64,000 nucleotides of DNA from Sellimonas catena (GTDB taxonomy: Bacteria; Bacillota; Clostridia; Lachnospirales; Lachnospiraceae). The notes below the pieces were generated by a model. That model ran no database searches. It was not told where the DNA came from and saw nothing but the letters and a program-made list of their open reading frames with translations. The number at the start of each line of letters is the position of its first letter. Positions within the stretch are counted from its first letter, which is position 1. Below, in pieces: positions 56,949 through 64,000 of the stretch. Both the position numbers and the translations under genes were made by a program. The stretch is taken from assembly GCF_045063725.1 (NCBI RefSeq), contig NZ_CP173695.1. One strand, 5' to 3'.

Positions 56949-59585
56949 ATGAAGAAAGCGGCGAAAATCTGGAGAATCGTTTTATCTCTGATTGTAGTGA
57001 TTTTATATTCAGTTGTATGGCAGCTGCCGGTAGGAGGGGAAAACTACAATCTGATCAGCGCATGGATTCAGGCGCTTCAGGCCGGTGACTATATGCACTT
57101 CTGGCTTGGATCATCGGCAGGTCCGACGCTGGCGTTTTGCCATATTCTGGGAACCATTGCCGCACTGCTTTATGTGGTGCGTCTGATTCTGATGCTTTTG
57201 AAAAAAGAGGTTCATGCGCTGGACCTGGCATCACGGGCAATGGTATTTCTGTGCCTGATCGCCTGCATTCAGGCGGCAAACGCTTATGAAGGCGTACACG
57301 GAACAGAACTGAATAGCGAACAGGCTGAGCTGATGCCGTTGCTTTTTGTATCCATTGCCAGCCTGTTTGAATATGTAGGTTTCCGTTTCCTGGATGAATG
57401 GTATGAGCAGATGGCAGCTTACCGGGAGGTCAAACGTCAGGAGAGAGCGGCAAAGCTCCGTAGAAAGCAGGCACTTTATTTTCCTGGGCGGTATCCGAAA
57501 GAACTTGGAATCCTTATATGGGAAAACTTTCGTTCCAGCATGAAAGACGGTGTGCTTCTCATTCTGGGAGGGATCTTTACTGCGATCTTCCTTATTGTTG
57601 CCTTCGGAGTATTCCTTTCATCCGGAAATATTCCGCAGGTACCGGGAATTCCGGAGTGGATTTTGAAACTGCAGGGGATCTTTACAAGTTCTACAGTGAT
57701 GATTATTTTCCTCTGCATCCTGCTGATGTACAACCTGATTTCCAATTATACAAAGGTGAGAAACCGGGAATACCGGACTTTCCTGATTCTCGGTATCCGT
57801 ACCCGGACGATCTACCTTCTGTTTGCGGTAGAATTTGGCATCAGTATGGTATTATCCGCCATTCTCGGCATACTTGCCGGAGGGGGTCTCTACTCTGTAC
57901 TCAGAGAAGCGCTTCAGGGAAGAATCGTGCTTCCATCGTTCTTTTCCTCCTATGTCATCGGCTGGGGCGGGATCGCGTTTCTCCTGACACTGATTTTTTC
58001 TACTATGCTGAATCAGGAAAATATCCTGCGGATGGGCAATTCCACTGTGCTCTACGAGGAGAAAGAGGCGGAGACCGTGCCGTCTGCCGTATGGAGAAGG
58101 GTGATTATGGGGCTGGTGCTGCTTGATGTGGCAGCGACATGGTATACATCGGAAGCCTGGAGCGAGAATAAGGGAAGCTATCTGTTTGTTGTCCTTGGCG
58201 TGTTCCTCATTCTGACCGGAGTGATGGTAAGAAGCGTCAAAAAAGCCCGGCTGAATCCGAAAAAATATATCAAGGATGTGCTTTGGAACAAGGAATGGAG
58301 ATACCGGTTTAAAAAGAACCGGTGGAGTATTTACGTCATGACGGTTGTACATATCTGTGTCCTTTCCTTTGCCGGAATTCCGTTGATCAGTGGAATGATT
58401 ACGCCATCGGCGGAGGCGCAGCTGCCATATGATATTGTCAGCATGGCCTATGATCAGGATATGGACCGGGTGGAAGCGGTCATGGAAGAGTATGACGTGA
58501 AAACGCAGATTTATCCGATGGTGCGGGTTAACTCGGTAAGAGGAAACAGCAGTCTGGAAGACGAGCGGATGGTAAGCATGGAGCAGGGACAGTATATCGG
58601 GATTTCCGAAGATACCTACCGGGCTTTGAAAGAGGCACTTGGAAAAACACCGGAGAATCTGGATTTAAAAGATGGAGAGATTCACACGGTTTACCAGCAG
58701 AATGTATCCATGCCGGCCAGAAATCTGGATTACAGCGGTTCCAGAACGGGAAATTATCTCCGGTTCGGACAGCCGCTTCTCTACTACAGCGTAGACCGCA
58801 GGCATGAGATTTATACCGGTCATGAGGAAGTCGGCAGAGAGCGGGACATTCTGACGGGAGTTCTGGGAGAAGGAGAACAGGAACATCTTGTTGTCTTTTC
58901 CGATGAAGAATTTGAGCGGGGATACGAATCCGTACGGAAGAAAAATGAAGAAAACATGCCGGTTCTTCTGGAGCAGGGAGAGGCAGCATGGGAAGAATAC
59001 ATGGTTCAGAATGAGGACAACCTGACGGACGGGCCGACCAATCTGATTCTGTGGGAAGTACCGAAGGGTCAGTACGAGGATGTGGTTTCGGCGCTTTCTT
59101 TCCTGGAGGAAGAGCATCCGATCGACCGGTTATTTGATGAGCGGGTCGGAAATCTTTATCCGAAGGATGAGATGATTGGAAAGGTGAAAGAGAGTAATGT
59201 CCGGGATCTGACGACACAGGCTGTGGCAGCGGCGCTTGTCTTTGTATTCGGACTTTTCCAGATTTATTCCAAGACGCAGAGCGAGGCGGGAACGATGCAG
59301 GAGCAGGATCTGTTCCTGATCCGGCTTGGAATGAAGGGAAAAGAGCGTCGGAAACTGATGCACCGTCAGATTCACCGGCCATTCTGGATTTCCGCGGCCG
59401 CCGGAATTCTGATCGAGACAGTATTTGCGCTGCTGACATTTGAAGTGCGGTCCTACCAGACAGAGGATATGCTGCGGTATACGGCGGCGGCAGCGGTCTT
59501 TACCATCCTCTACTACCTGATATGGGAGATCTGGCTGACCGTGATGGAACGGAAAATATGGAAAGAAGCCGGGAACGGGAAATAA
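56949..59585 (+). CDS. FtsX-like ABC permease (BceB-like), no ATPase neighbour
   Basis: 878 residues. Hydrophobic clusters near 1-140, then four helices (about 205-235, 245-270, 290-320, 335-360), then two more (about 385-430), a large extracellular domain (about 480-735), and C-terminal helices (about 745-870). The repeat of FtsX-type blocks (YTKVRNREYRTFLILGIRTRT; QDLFLIRLGMKGKERRKLM as the second copy) indicates an ABC exporter permease of the BceB type. The usual ATP-binding gene is not next to it. Ends at a strong terminator. Confidence 0.78.
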   Translation: MKKAAKIWRIVLSLIVVILYSVVWQLPVGGENYNLISAWIQALQAGDYMHFWLGSSAGPTLAFCHILGTIAALLYVVRLILMLLKKEVHALDLASRAMVFLCLIACIQAANAYEGVHGTELNSEQAELMPLLFVSIASLFEYVGFRFLDEWYEQMAAYREVKRQERAAKLRRKQALYFPGRYPKELGILIWENFRSSMKDGVLLILGGIFTAIFLIVAFGVFLSSGNIPQVPGIPEWILKLQGIFTSSTVMIIFLCILLMYNLISNYTKVRNREYRTFLILGIRTRTIYLLFAVEFGISMVLSAILGILAGGGLYSVLREALQGRIVLPSFFSSYVIGWGGIAFLLTLIFSTMLNQENILRMGNSTVLYEEKEAETVPSAVWRRVIMGLVLLDVAATWYTSEAWSENKGSYLFVVLGVFLILTGVMVRSVKKARLNPKKYIKDVLWNKEWRYRFKKNRWSIYVMTVVHICVLSFAGIPLISGMITPSAEAQLPYDIVSMAYDQDMDRVEAVMEEYDVKTQIYPMVRVNSVRGNSSLEDERMVSMEQGQYIGISEDTYRALKEALGKTPENLDLKDGEIHTVYQQNVSMPARNLDYSGSRTGNYLRFGQPLLYYSVDRRHEIYTGHEEVGRERDILTGVLGEGEQEHLVVFSDEEFERGYESVRKKNEENMPVLLEQGEAAWEEYMVQNEDNLTDGPTNLILWEVPKGQYEDVVSALSFLEEEHPIDRLFDERVGNLYPKDEMIGKVKESNVRDLTTQAVAAALVFVFGLFQIYSKTQSEAGTMQEQDLFLIRLGMKGKERRKLMHRQIHRPFWISAAAGILIETVFALLTFEVRSYQTEDMLRYTAAAAVFTILYYLIWEIWLTVMERKIWKEAGNGK

Positions 59586-59616
59586 AAGGGAATCCGCGGA
59601 TTCCGGCTGAAATATG

Positions 59617-59656
59617 GGCACAGGCTCAGGGGGAATCCCGGGCCTGTGCCTTTTTT
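59617..59656 (+). terminator. Terminator after the FtsX-like gene
   Basis: GGCACAGGC (59617-59625) pairs with GCCTGTGCC (59642-59650), followed by T6. Confidence 0.92.
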
Positions 59657-59717
59657 GTCTCAAAAATACCGGTTGCTGTCTTTTATGCCGGATTTTCTTT
59701 CTTTCGTGCTGTGGTAC

Positions 59718-59746
59718 TTGAAGATAAAAATTCAGAGAATTATAAT
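59718..59746 (+). promoter_or_regulatory. Promoter of the LytTR operon
   Basis: TTGAAG (59718-59723) and TATAAT (59741-59746), spacer 17; start codon 29 bases after the -10. Confidence 0.75.
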
Positions 59747-59774
59747 GAACGCACAAGGGGAAAAGGAGGGGCTT

Positions 59775-60476
59775 ATGATTCGGATTGCAGTCTGTGACGA
59801 TCAGGAAATTGTGTGTGAAAATGTCAGGAAAATGATCCTGCATGAAGAGGAGGACCGATACGAAGTAGATCTCTTTCGAAGCGGAAAGGAATTACTGGAG
59901 GCAGGCCGTAAATATGATATTCTGTTTCTGGATATTGATATGCCGGGGATGGACGGAATCATGACGGCGAAGGAGATCAGAAAGACAGATAAGCAGGTTG
60001 AAATTATTTATATTACCAATTATGGCGGATATGCAGGATATGCTTTCGGAGTTCATGCCTTCGGCTACCTGCTCAAACCGGTTAAAGAAAAGGAAATTAA
60101 ACGGCAGCTTAAGGAAGCGCTGGAATACATGCAGAAGGAAAATCAGAAGCCGGTTGTGGATCTTCTGACGAAGGAGGGAAGAATCCGGATTCCGGCGGAG
60201 GAAATCTATTACTTTGAATATACATTCCGGATGCTTGAGGTGCATACAAAGGAAGGCGTCTATTACCAGCAGGCAAAGATCAGTGAATGCCTGGAAAAAA
60301 TGCGGCCGTATGGCTTTGCAATGCCGCACAAAAGCTTTGTAGTCAATCTGGATCAGGTCAGGGGAATTAAAGGATACGAGATTACCATGATGGATGGAAG
60401 CGTTCTTCCGCTTTCGCAGAAAAAGGGAAAGGCATTCCGGGAGGAACTGAATCTGTTTCTGGCCGGACGGCTGTGA
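59775..60476 (+). CDS. LytTR-type response regulator
   Basis: 233 residues from ATG 59775 (AAGGAGG upstream). Receiver (1-120) with CDDQE acidic pocket and phospho-Asp53 in LDIDMPGMDG; LytTR DNA-binding domain (about 130-230) with YYFEYTFRMLEVHTKEG and MPHKSFVVNLDQVRGI. Similar to AgrA/VirR regulators. First gene of a four-gene operon. Confidence 0.93.
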   Translation: MIRIAVCDDQEIVCENVRKMILHEEEDRYEVDLFRSGKELLEAGRKYDILFLDIDMPGMDGIMTAKEIRKTDKQVEIIYITNYGGYAGYAFGVHAFGYLLKPVKEKEIKRQLKEALEYMQKENQKPVVDLLTKEGRIRIPAEEIYYFEYTFRMLEVHTKEGVYYQQAKISECLEKMRPYGFAMPHKSFVVNLDQVRGIKGYEITMMDGSVLPLSQKKGKAFREELNLFLAGRL

Positions 60477-60486
60477 GGAAATGGTT

Positions 60487-61809
60487 ATGAATACAGGATT
60501 TACAGAAACAGAAAGAATCATTATTGTGCTGGCAGAGCTTCTCTACTGCCTGGCATACACCTATGCGGCATGGTATTTCATGAAGCGGAACCACAGGGCG
60601 GAAGAGATCCCGCACATCATCCGTATTCCGACGGTTTTGATTTTATTCTTAAGTTCGGTTTTAACACTCAGGCAGGAAAACGCGCTGCTTTATGCGGGGT
60701 GCGGTATGCTGATTCTCTTCGTCCTGTCATCGCTGTTTTACCTTCGGACCAAGGCGGGAATTGTGGAGACCATCCTGTTTGCCATGGCGGTATTTGGAAG
60801 TTATCTGGTATTTACGATGCTGCTTGATTTTTTCGGATACGGATTCGGCTCATCCATGACGCGGATGGTCGGAAACTGGTATTTTCTGCTCCGGGCGGCG
60901 GTTTATCTGCTGCTGGCAGCTGAATACATTCTGGTCTCCCGGTATTTTGTCAAAGTGTTCCGTGAAAAGGATCAGGTGTTTCTTTCCAACGGGCAGACAG
61001 CAGTATTTCTGCTTCTTCCGTTCCTGCTGCTGGCTTTGATTTTTGCTTTGTATCTGAACGGTGAGACACTGCTGATGATCTACGGATACGGGAGCCTGGC
61101 AGTGGCGGTGCTCGGGATTGTACTGCTTCATCTTCTGGTTATTTATCTTTTCGGATATATGATCGGCCAGCAAAAGAAAAATTTACAGTATCAGCTCTAC
61201 GAACAGCAAAAGGAGATGATGATGCATCAGTACCGGGAACTGGAAGAGAAGTATCAGGCATCCAGAAAGGTAATTCACGATGTGAAAAATCATATTCAGA
61301 TGATCGGGGAACTGTATCACCTGGGTGATCTGGAGGCGGCGGACCGGTATTGCAGTGATATCGGAGGAATGTTAAGGAGTCTGGAACGGGTCACCTATAC
61401 GGAACACCGGATGCTGAATCTGATCCTCAATGAAAAGCTGAATCTTCAGGAAATGAAAGGGGCAAGGCTTCGTATTGAGATCGGGCAGGCGGATCTTTCG
61501 TTCATGAAAGATATCGATGTAACGACGATTTTTTCCAATCTGCTGGACAATGCGAGGGAAGCAGTTGCCGAGTGCGGCGAAGAGCGTTATCTTTCGCTCA
61601 AGATGGATGAAGCAAAAGATTTTCTTGTGATCTGCCTTCGAAATTCCTGCCCGGCAAAGCGGAAAAAGAGAAAGGGACACGAAGGGCTCGGACTTGTCAA
61701 TGTCCGGTATGTTGTGGAATCATATGGAGGAACGATGCAGGTTTCGAGACTGAAAGACGGATACCAGACGAGTATCACCATACCAATAGAAAGAAGGGAA
61801 GAAAAATGA
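60487..61809 (+). CDS. AgrC-like GHKL sensor kinase
   Basis: 440 residues from ATG 60487, preferred over 60481 because of spacing from GAGG. Six or seven hydrophobic helices (about 5-225), a coiled helix, phospho-His in KVIHDVKNHIQMIG, and GHKL ATPase motifs IFSNLLDNAREAV and KGHEGLGLVNVRYVVE. Partner of the LytTR regulator. No autoinducing-peptide gene is seen nearby. Confidence 0.9.
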   Translation: MNTGFTETERIIIVLAELLYCLAYTYAAWYFMKRNHRAEEIPHIIRIPTVLILFLSSVLTLRQENALLYAGCGMLILFVLSSLFYLRTKAGIVETILFAMAVFGSYLVFTMLLDFFGYGFGSSMTRMVGNWYFLLRAAVYLLLAAEYILVSRYFVKVFREKDQVFLSNGQTAVFLLLPFLLLALIFALYLNGETLLMIYGYGSLAVAVLGIVLLHLLVIYLFGYMIGQQKKNLQYQLYEQQKEMMMHQYRELEEKYQASRKVIHDVKNHIQMIGELYHLGDLEAADRYCSDIGGMLRSLERVTYTEHRMLNLILNEKLNLQEMKGARLRIEIGQADLSFMKDIDVTTIFSNLLDNAREAVAECGEERYLSLKMDEAKDFLVICLRNSCPAKRKKRKGHEGLGLVNVRYVVESYGGTMQVSRLKDGYQTSITIPIERREEK

Positions 61810-62225
61810 AAAAGGGAAAAAGAATAATTTGTATTATGGTGGCGGCAATCATGTTGATGCTTCCTGCGGCCGGATGTGCATCGAGGCTTTCGTCAAACTT
61901 CGATGAAAGGGAGGTGCAGGAAAAAGCGGAAGAAATCGCAGAGCTTTCCTGTACGGGAAAGCTCTGCGAAGCTTACGGAATGCTCAGCGAGATGATGAAA
62001 GCACAGATTACGGAGGATCAGATCCGGGCCGGAATCGAGGGAACCATCGAACCGCTGGGGGATTTCGAAAAGATCAGCGGAACCAATATCAGCGGACAGA
62101 AGGACAAGGACACGGGAACAGAATACGCGCTGGCCATTGTAATGGCTCAGTTTTCAGACGGCAGGGCACAGTTTACCATTTCCTTTGATACGGAAATGAA
62201 CTGTATTGGATTTTACATCAAATAA
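61806..62225 (+). CDS. DUF3887-like lipoprotein
   Basis: 139 residues. The signal peptide ends in the lipobox LPAAGC with lipidated Cys24. The rest fits the DUF3887 pattern (CTGKLCEAYGMLSEMMKAQIT ... IVMAQFSDGRAQFTISFD). It starts inside the kinase stop codon (ATGA), so translation is coupled. Function unknown; possibly an envelope signal or stress partner of the kinase. Confidence 0.75.
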   Translation: MKKGKRIICIMVAAIMLMLPAAGCASRLSSNFDEREVQEKAEEIAELSCTGKLCEAYGMLSEMMKAQITEDQIRAGIEGTIEPLGDFEKISGTNISGQKDKDTGTEYALAIVMAQFSDGRAQFTISFDTEMNCIGFYIK

Positions 62226-62242
62226 GACGGGAGGGACCAGGT

Positions 62243-63199
62243 ATGAAGATGTTTGAACACTACAGAAAGACTGAGATTTTTTCTATGCTTCTGATGTGGA
62301 TTGTTACGATCGGCGTGGGAATCTATATTGCAGTGATGTATCAGAAGATTCCGGATGTGATCCCGACGCATTTTGGACTATGGGGACAGCCGGACAGCTG
62401 GGGAAGCAAAACAAGCCTTCTCTTTCTCTACGGAGTGAGCGTGGTGATGGCCGTGATCGAACAGTGGGCTCTCCATGCGGCGGTGAAAAATTCCGTAAAG
62501 ACCGGGGCCGGCAGTATGATGAACAGAGATACCCTCGCGGTGACCGGACCCTTTCTCGCATTGATCTTTGGATGGTGCAGCGTGGGGACGATCTGGCTTG
62601 GAAGACTCGGAAAATACTTTTTCTTTGTTGTCCTCGGATTTGTTGCAGCTTTGTTTGTTTTCATATTTATCAGACAGAGACAGGAGCAGAGACGGGCGCA
62701 GGAGAGCGGCAGGATCAGAGTACAGAGAGAAGAGGAAGTATACAGAACCGAAAAACGGGACGATACTCTTGGAATTCCGGATATGAAGTTTCAGGGAAAA
62801 GTGGATCTGTGGGCATGGGCGCTTCTGATTTTTGTCAATGTACTGGTTCTCTGGTCAGTCATTCCGGCTGCAGGAGGAGAAAAAGAGGAAATCGCATCTG
62901 TGATCACAGCCCTGATTGTACTCGTTCTGGTGGATCTTCTGATGGTACCGATATATTTCAGAAATTATATTTACCTTGGAGAGCAGGAACTGCTGATCGT
63001 ATTCGGTTTCATAAAAAAACGTATTCGGTACAGAAACATTGAACTGCTTGAGGAGACACACAATCCGCTTTCATCACTTGCTATGTCGCTGGACCGGATT
63101 TATATTCATACAAATTCCGGGGATGATGTTCTTGTTGCTGTAAAGGAGAAGCAGGCATTTATCGAGGAAGTGTACCGAAGAGCAGGAATCTGGGAGTAA
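62243..63199 (+). CDS. DUF1648-type membrane protein with PH-like domain
   Basis: 318 residues with GGGAGG upstream. The N-terminal part (KIPDVIPTHFGLWGQPDSWGSK) is the DUF1648 signature; five or six hydrophobic helices follow; the C-terminus (LGEQELLIVFGFIKKRIRYRNI ... YIHTNSGDDVLVAVKEKQAFIEEV) looks like a bacterial PH domain. SdpI-like proteins share the N-terminal motif. Last gene of the operon. Confidence 0.75.
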   Translation: MKMFEHYRKTEIFSMLLMWIVTIGVGIYIAVMYQKIPDVIPTHFGLWGQPDSWGSKTSLLFLYGVSVVMAVIEQWALHAAVKNSVKTGAGSMMNRDTLAVTGPFLALIFGWCSVGTIWLGRLGKYFFFVVLGFVAALFVFIFIRQRQEQRRAQESGRIRVQREEEVYRTEKRDDTLGIPDMKFQGKVDLWAWALLIFVNVLVLWSVIPAAGGEKEEIASVITALIVLVLVDLLMVPIYFRNYIYLGEQELLIVFGFIKKRIRYRNIELLEETHNPLSSLAMSLDRIYIHTNSGDDVLVAVKEKQAFIEEVYRRAGIWE

Positions 63200-63217
63200 G
63201 GGCTGGATAAAAAGGAG

Positions 63218-63353
63218 ATGCTAAAAATGGAGATGGTGAAAATGGAAGTCAGAGATAAAATCGTATCTGGAAGTGATTTCGTTGGTTAGAGAAAAGGAAT
63301 TAGAAGCAGGAAATCAAAGGTATACGACCCGACAGGGAGATGATTTGGAATAA
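63218..63353 (+). pseudogene. Short degenerate frame
   Basis: AAGGAG precedes ATG 63227 and the frame KMEVRDKIVSGSDFVG stops at 63289. One base away, EVISLVREKELEAGNQ continues and stops at 63353. Together they look like a tiny frameshifted gene or remnant. No family recognised. Confidence 0.35.
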
Positions 63354-63368
63354 CATAATATATTTAGA

Positions 63369-63405
63369 AAATCACGGGGACAGACGATCAGTTTCCGTGA
63401 TTTTT
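63369..63405 (+). terminator. Terminator of the LytTR operon region
   Basis: AAATCACGG (63369-63377) pairs with CCGTGATTT (63395-63403), with a T5 tract. Confidence 0.8.
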
Positions 63406-63510
63406 ATGTCATAGTATTGCATAGACCTCTTCGAATACGCACATTGTTTTCCAGGTGCGGCATATTGTATCTGTCATAAAGATAATATTTCCGGCATTTT
63501 GAACAATAAA

Positions 63511-63528
63511 TATGAAAGCGCTTTCATA
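63511..63528. promoter_or_regulatory. cre-like operator, upstream copy
   Basis: Perfect 18-bp palindrome TATGAAAGC/GCTTTCATA, matching the CcpA/LacI-family consensus. Confidence 0.8.
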
Positions 63529-63618
63529 AAAACAAAAATTTAGAGGCGAAATACTTTACAAATTTTTAATAATTAAATTAGATAAAATGACAAAATGACG
63601 AAGAAATGGAGAAAAATG

Positions 63619-63669
63619 TTGACTTTATTTAGTCAAACGCTATAATCGGAAATATGAAAGCGCTTTTAG
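63619..63669 (+). promoter_or_regulatory. Promoter with overlapping cre-like operator
   Basis: TTGACT (63619-63624), 16-base spacer, TATAAT (63641-63646), and ATGAAAGCGCTTTTAG (63653-63668) at the predicted start site, a position expected to block transcription when bound. Confidence 0.8.
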
Positions 63670-63724
63670 AAAAAGGGAACGGATTTATGAAACAAGAAAA
63701 CGAAAGGGTGACAGGAGGTCTACT

Positions 63725-64000
63725 ATGGAGTATTTAATTGGAATTTTGTTATTGATTTCCTTCTTTGGGCTGGTCGTGTACGCGGTACGCGGAGGAAATC
63801 TGATGCTTGGTATTTTCGTAATGGGAGTGATCTGGACAGTACTTCCGATGATCGGAAATACATTTGTAACCAACCCGGATTTTATCGCGGCAAATAAGGA
63901 TGCCATCAGTATCAGCTGGATTGATGCTTTGACAAGCACCTTCCAGAGCGGCCCGGAAGGATGGGGCGCGACACTTGTTAACGTAATCTTTGGTGCATGG
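63725..64000 (+). CDS. Predicted cation symporter (CitMHS/GntP-like), N-terminal part
   Basis: 92 codons before the window ends. AGGAGG precedes ATG 63725. Hydrophobic helices (1-20, 28-48) then VTNPDFIAANKDAISISWIDALTSTFQSGPEGWGATLVN (as blocks) and IFGAW, resembling organic acid or gluconate:cation symporters. Two cre-like sites upstream suggest control by carbon source. A 16-codon frame from ATG 63687 overlaps the start; it is probably chance. Confidence 0.6.
   Translation, partial: MEYLIGILLLISFFGLVVYAVRGGNLMLGIFVMGVIWTVLPMIGNTFVTNPDFIAANKDAISISWIDALTSTFQSGPEGWGATLVNVIFGAW

Overview
The window looks like the chromosome of a gut-type Lachnospiraceae (Clostridium cluster XIVa, Bacillota). 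I infer this from the 16S sequence, Gram-positive ribosome binding sites (AGGAGG) throughout, CcpA-type cre palindromes, a 2-hydroxyacyl-CoA dehydratase/activase system, and the mobile elements carried. I cannot name the species.

Layout. 1-1525: the end of a DUF5711-type protein gene and a CvpA-family membrane protein gene. 1526-7224: a complete rRNA operon in the order 16S-5S-23S, followed by tRNA-Asn. 7129-28993: a genomic island bounded by two 58-bp copies of the 3' part of tRNA-Asn. Its one native gene encodes an AlbA_2 (Schlafen-like)/winged-helix regulator and is now in three pieces. It was interrupted first by a 12.2-kb serine-recombinase mobilizable transposon (8242-20401: recombinase, PC4-like protein, ParB, MobV relaxase with a recognisable oriT, RepA-type helicase, three sigma-like factors, TnpV, tet(O/32/O) and tet(40)). 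It was also interrupted by a 7.9-kb Tn916-family element (20681-28566: Orf7/Orf8-like regulators, MATE pump, TetR, methyltransferase, XRE regulator, Rep/relaxase, Xis, Int). Rejoining the three pieces gives one uninterrupted 449-codon frame.

Inside the first transposon, tet(40) is cut into two inverted parts (19481-20401 and 16412-16713). Rejoined at a TT dinucleotide they give exactly 406 codons. The breakpoints carry the recombinase's own end sequence, so the right 3.7 kb appears to have been inverted by recombinase action between the right end of the transposon and a pseudo-site in tet(40).

28994-42800 is a decaying region: an IS-transposase N-terminus fused to a nitroreductase, and remnants of arginase, two response regulators, MATE, YfhO, a histidine kinase, an ADP-ribosylglycohydrolase and a PEP-synthase-like protein. 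Intact genes sit between them: glycerate kinase, Pit phosphate transporter with its DUF47 partner, tRNA-Glu, tRNA-Cys, a P-type ATPase, an EamA transporter and UppP. A small reverse-strand transcription unit lies in the 41.46-41.72 kb gap.

42881-56930 holds a giant dehydratase activase (frameshifted), a two-component system, prepilin peptidase (frameshifted), riboflavin kinase, DUF3810 protein, LrgA/LrgB, threonine aldolase, a 2-hydroxyacyl-CoA dehydratase subunit, and a second subunit fused to an activase. 56949-64000 holds an orphan FtsX-like permease, a LytTR regulator/GHKL kinase/lipoprotein/DUF1648-type operon, and the start of a transporter gene under two cre-like sites.
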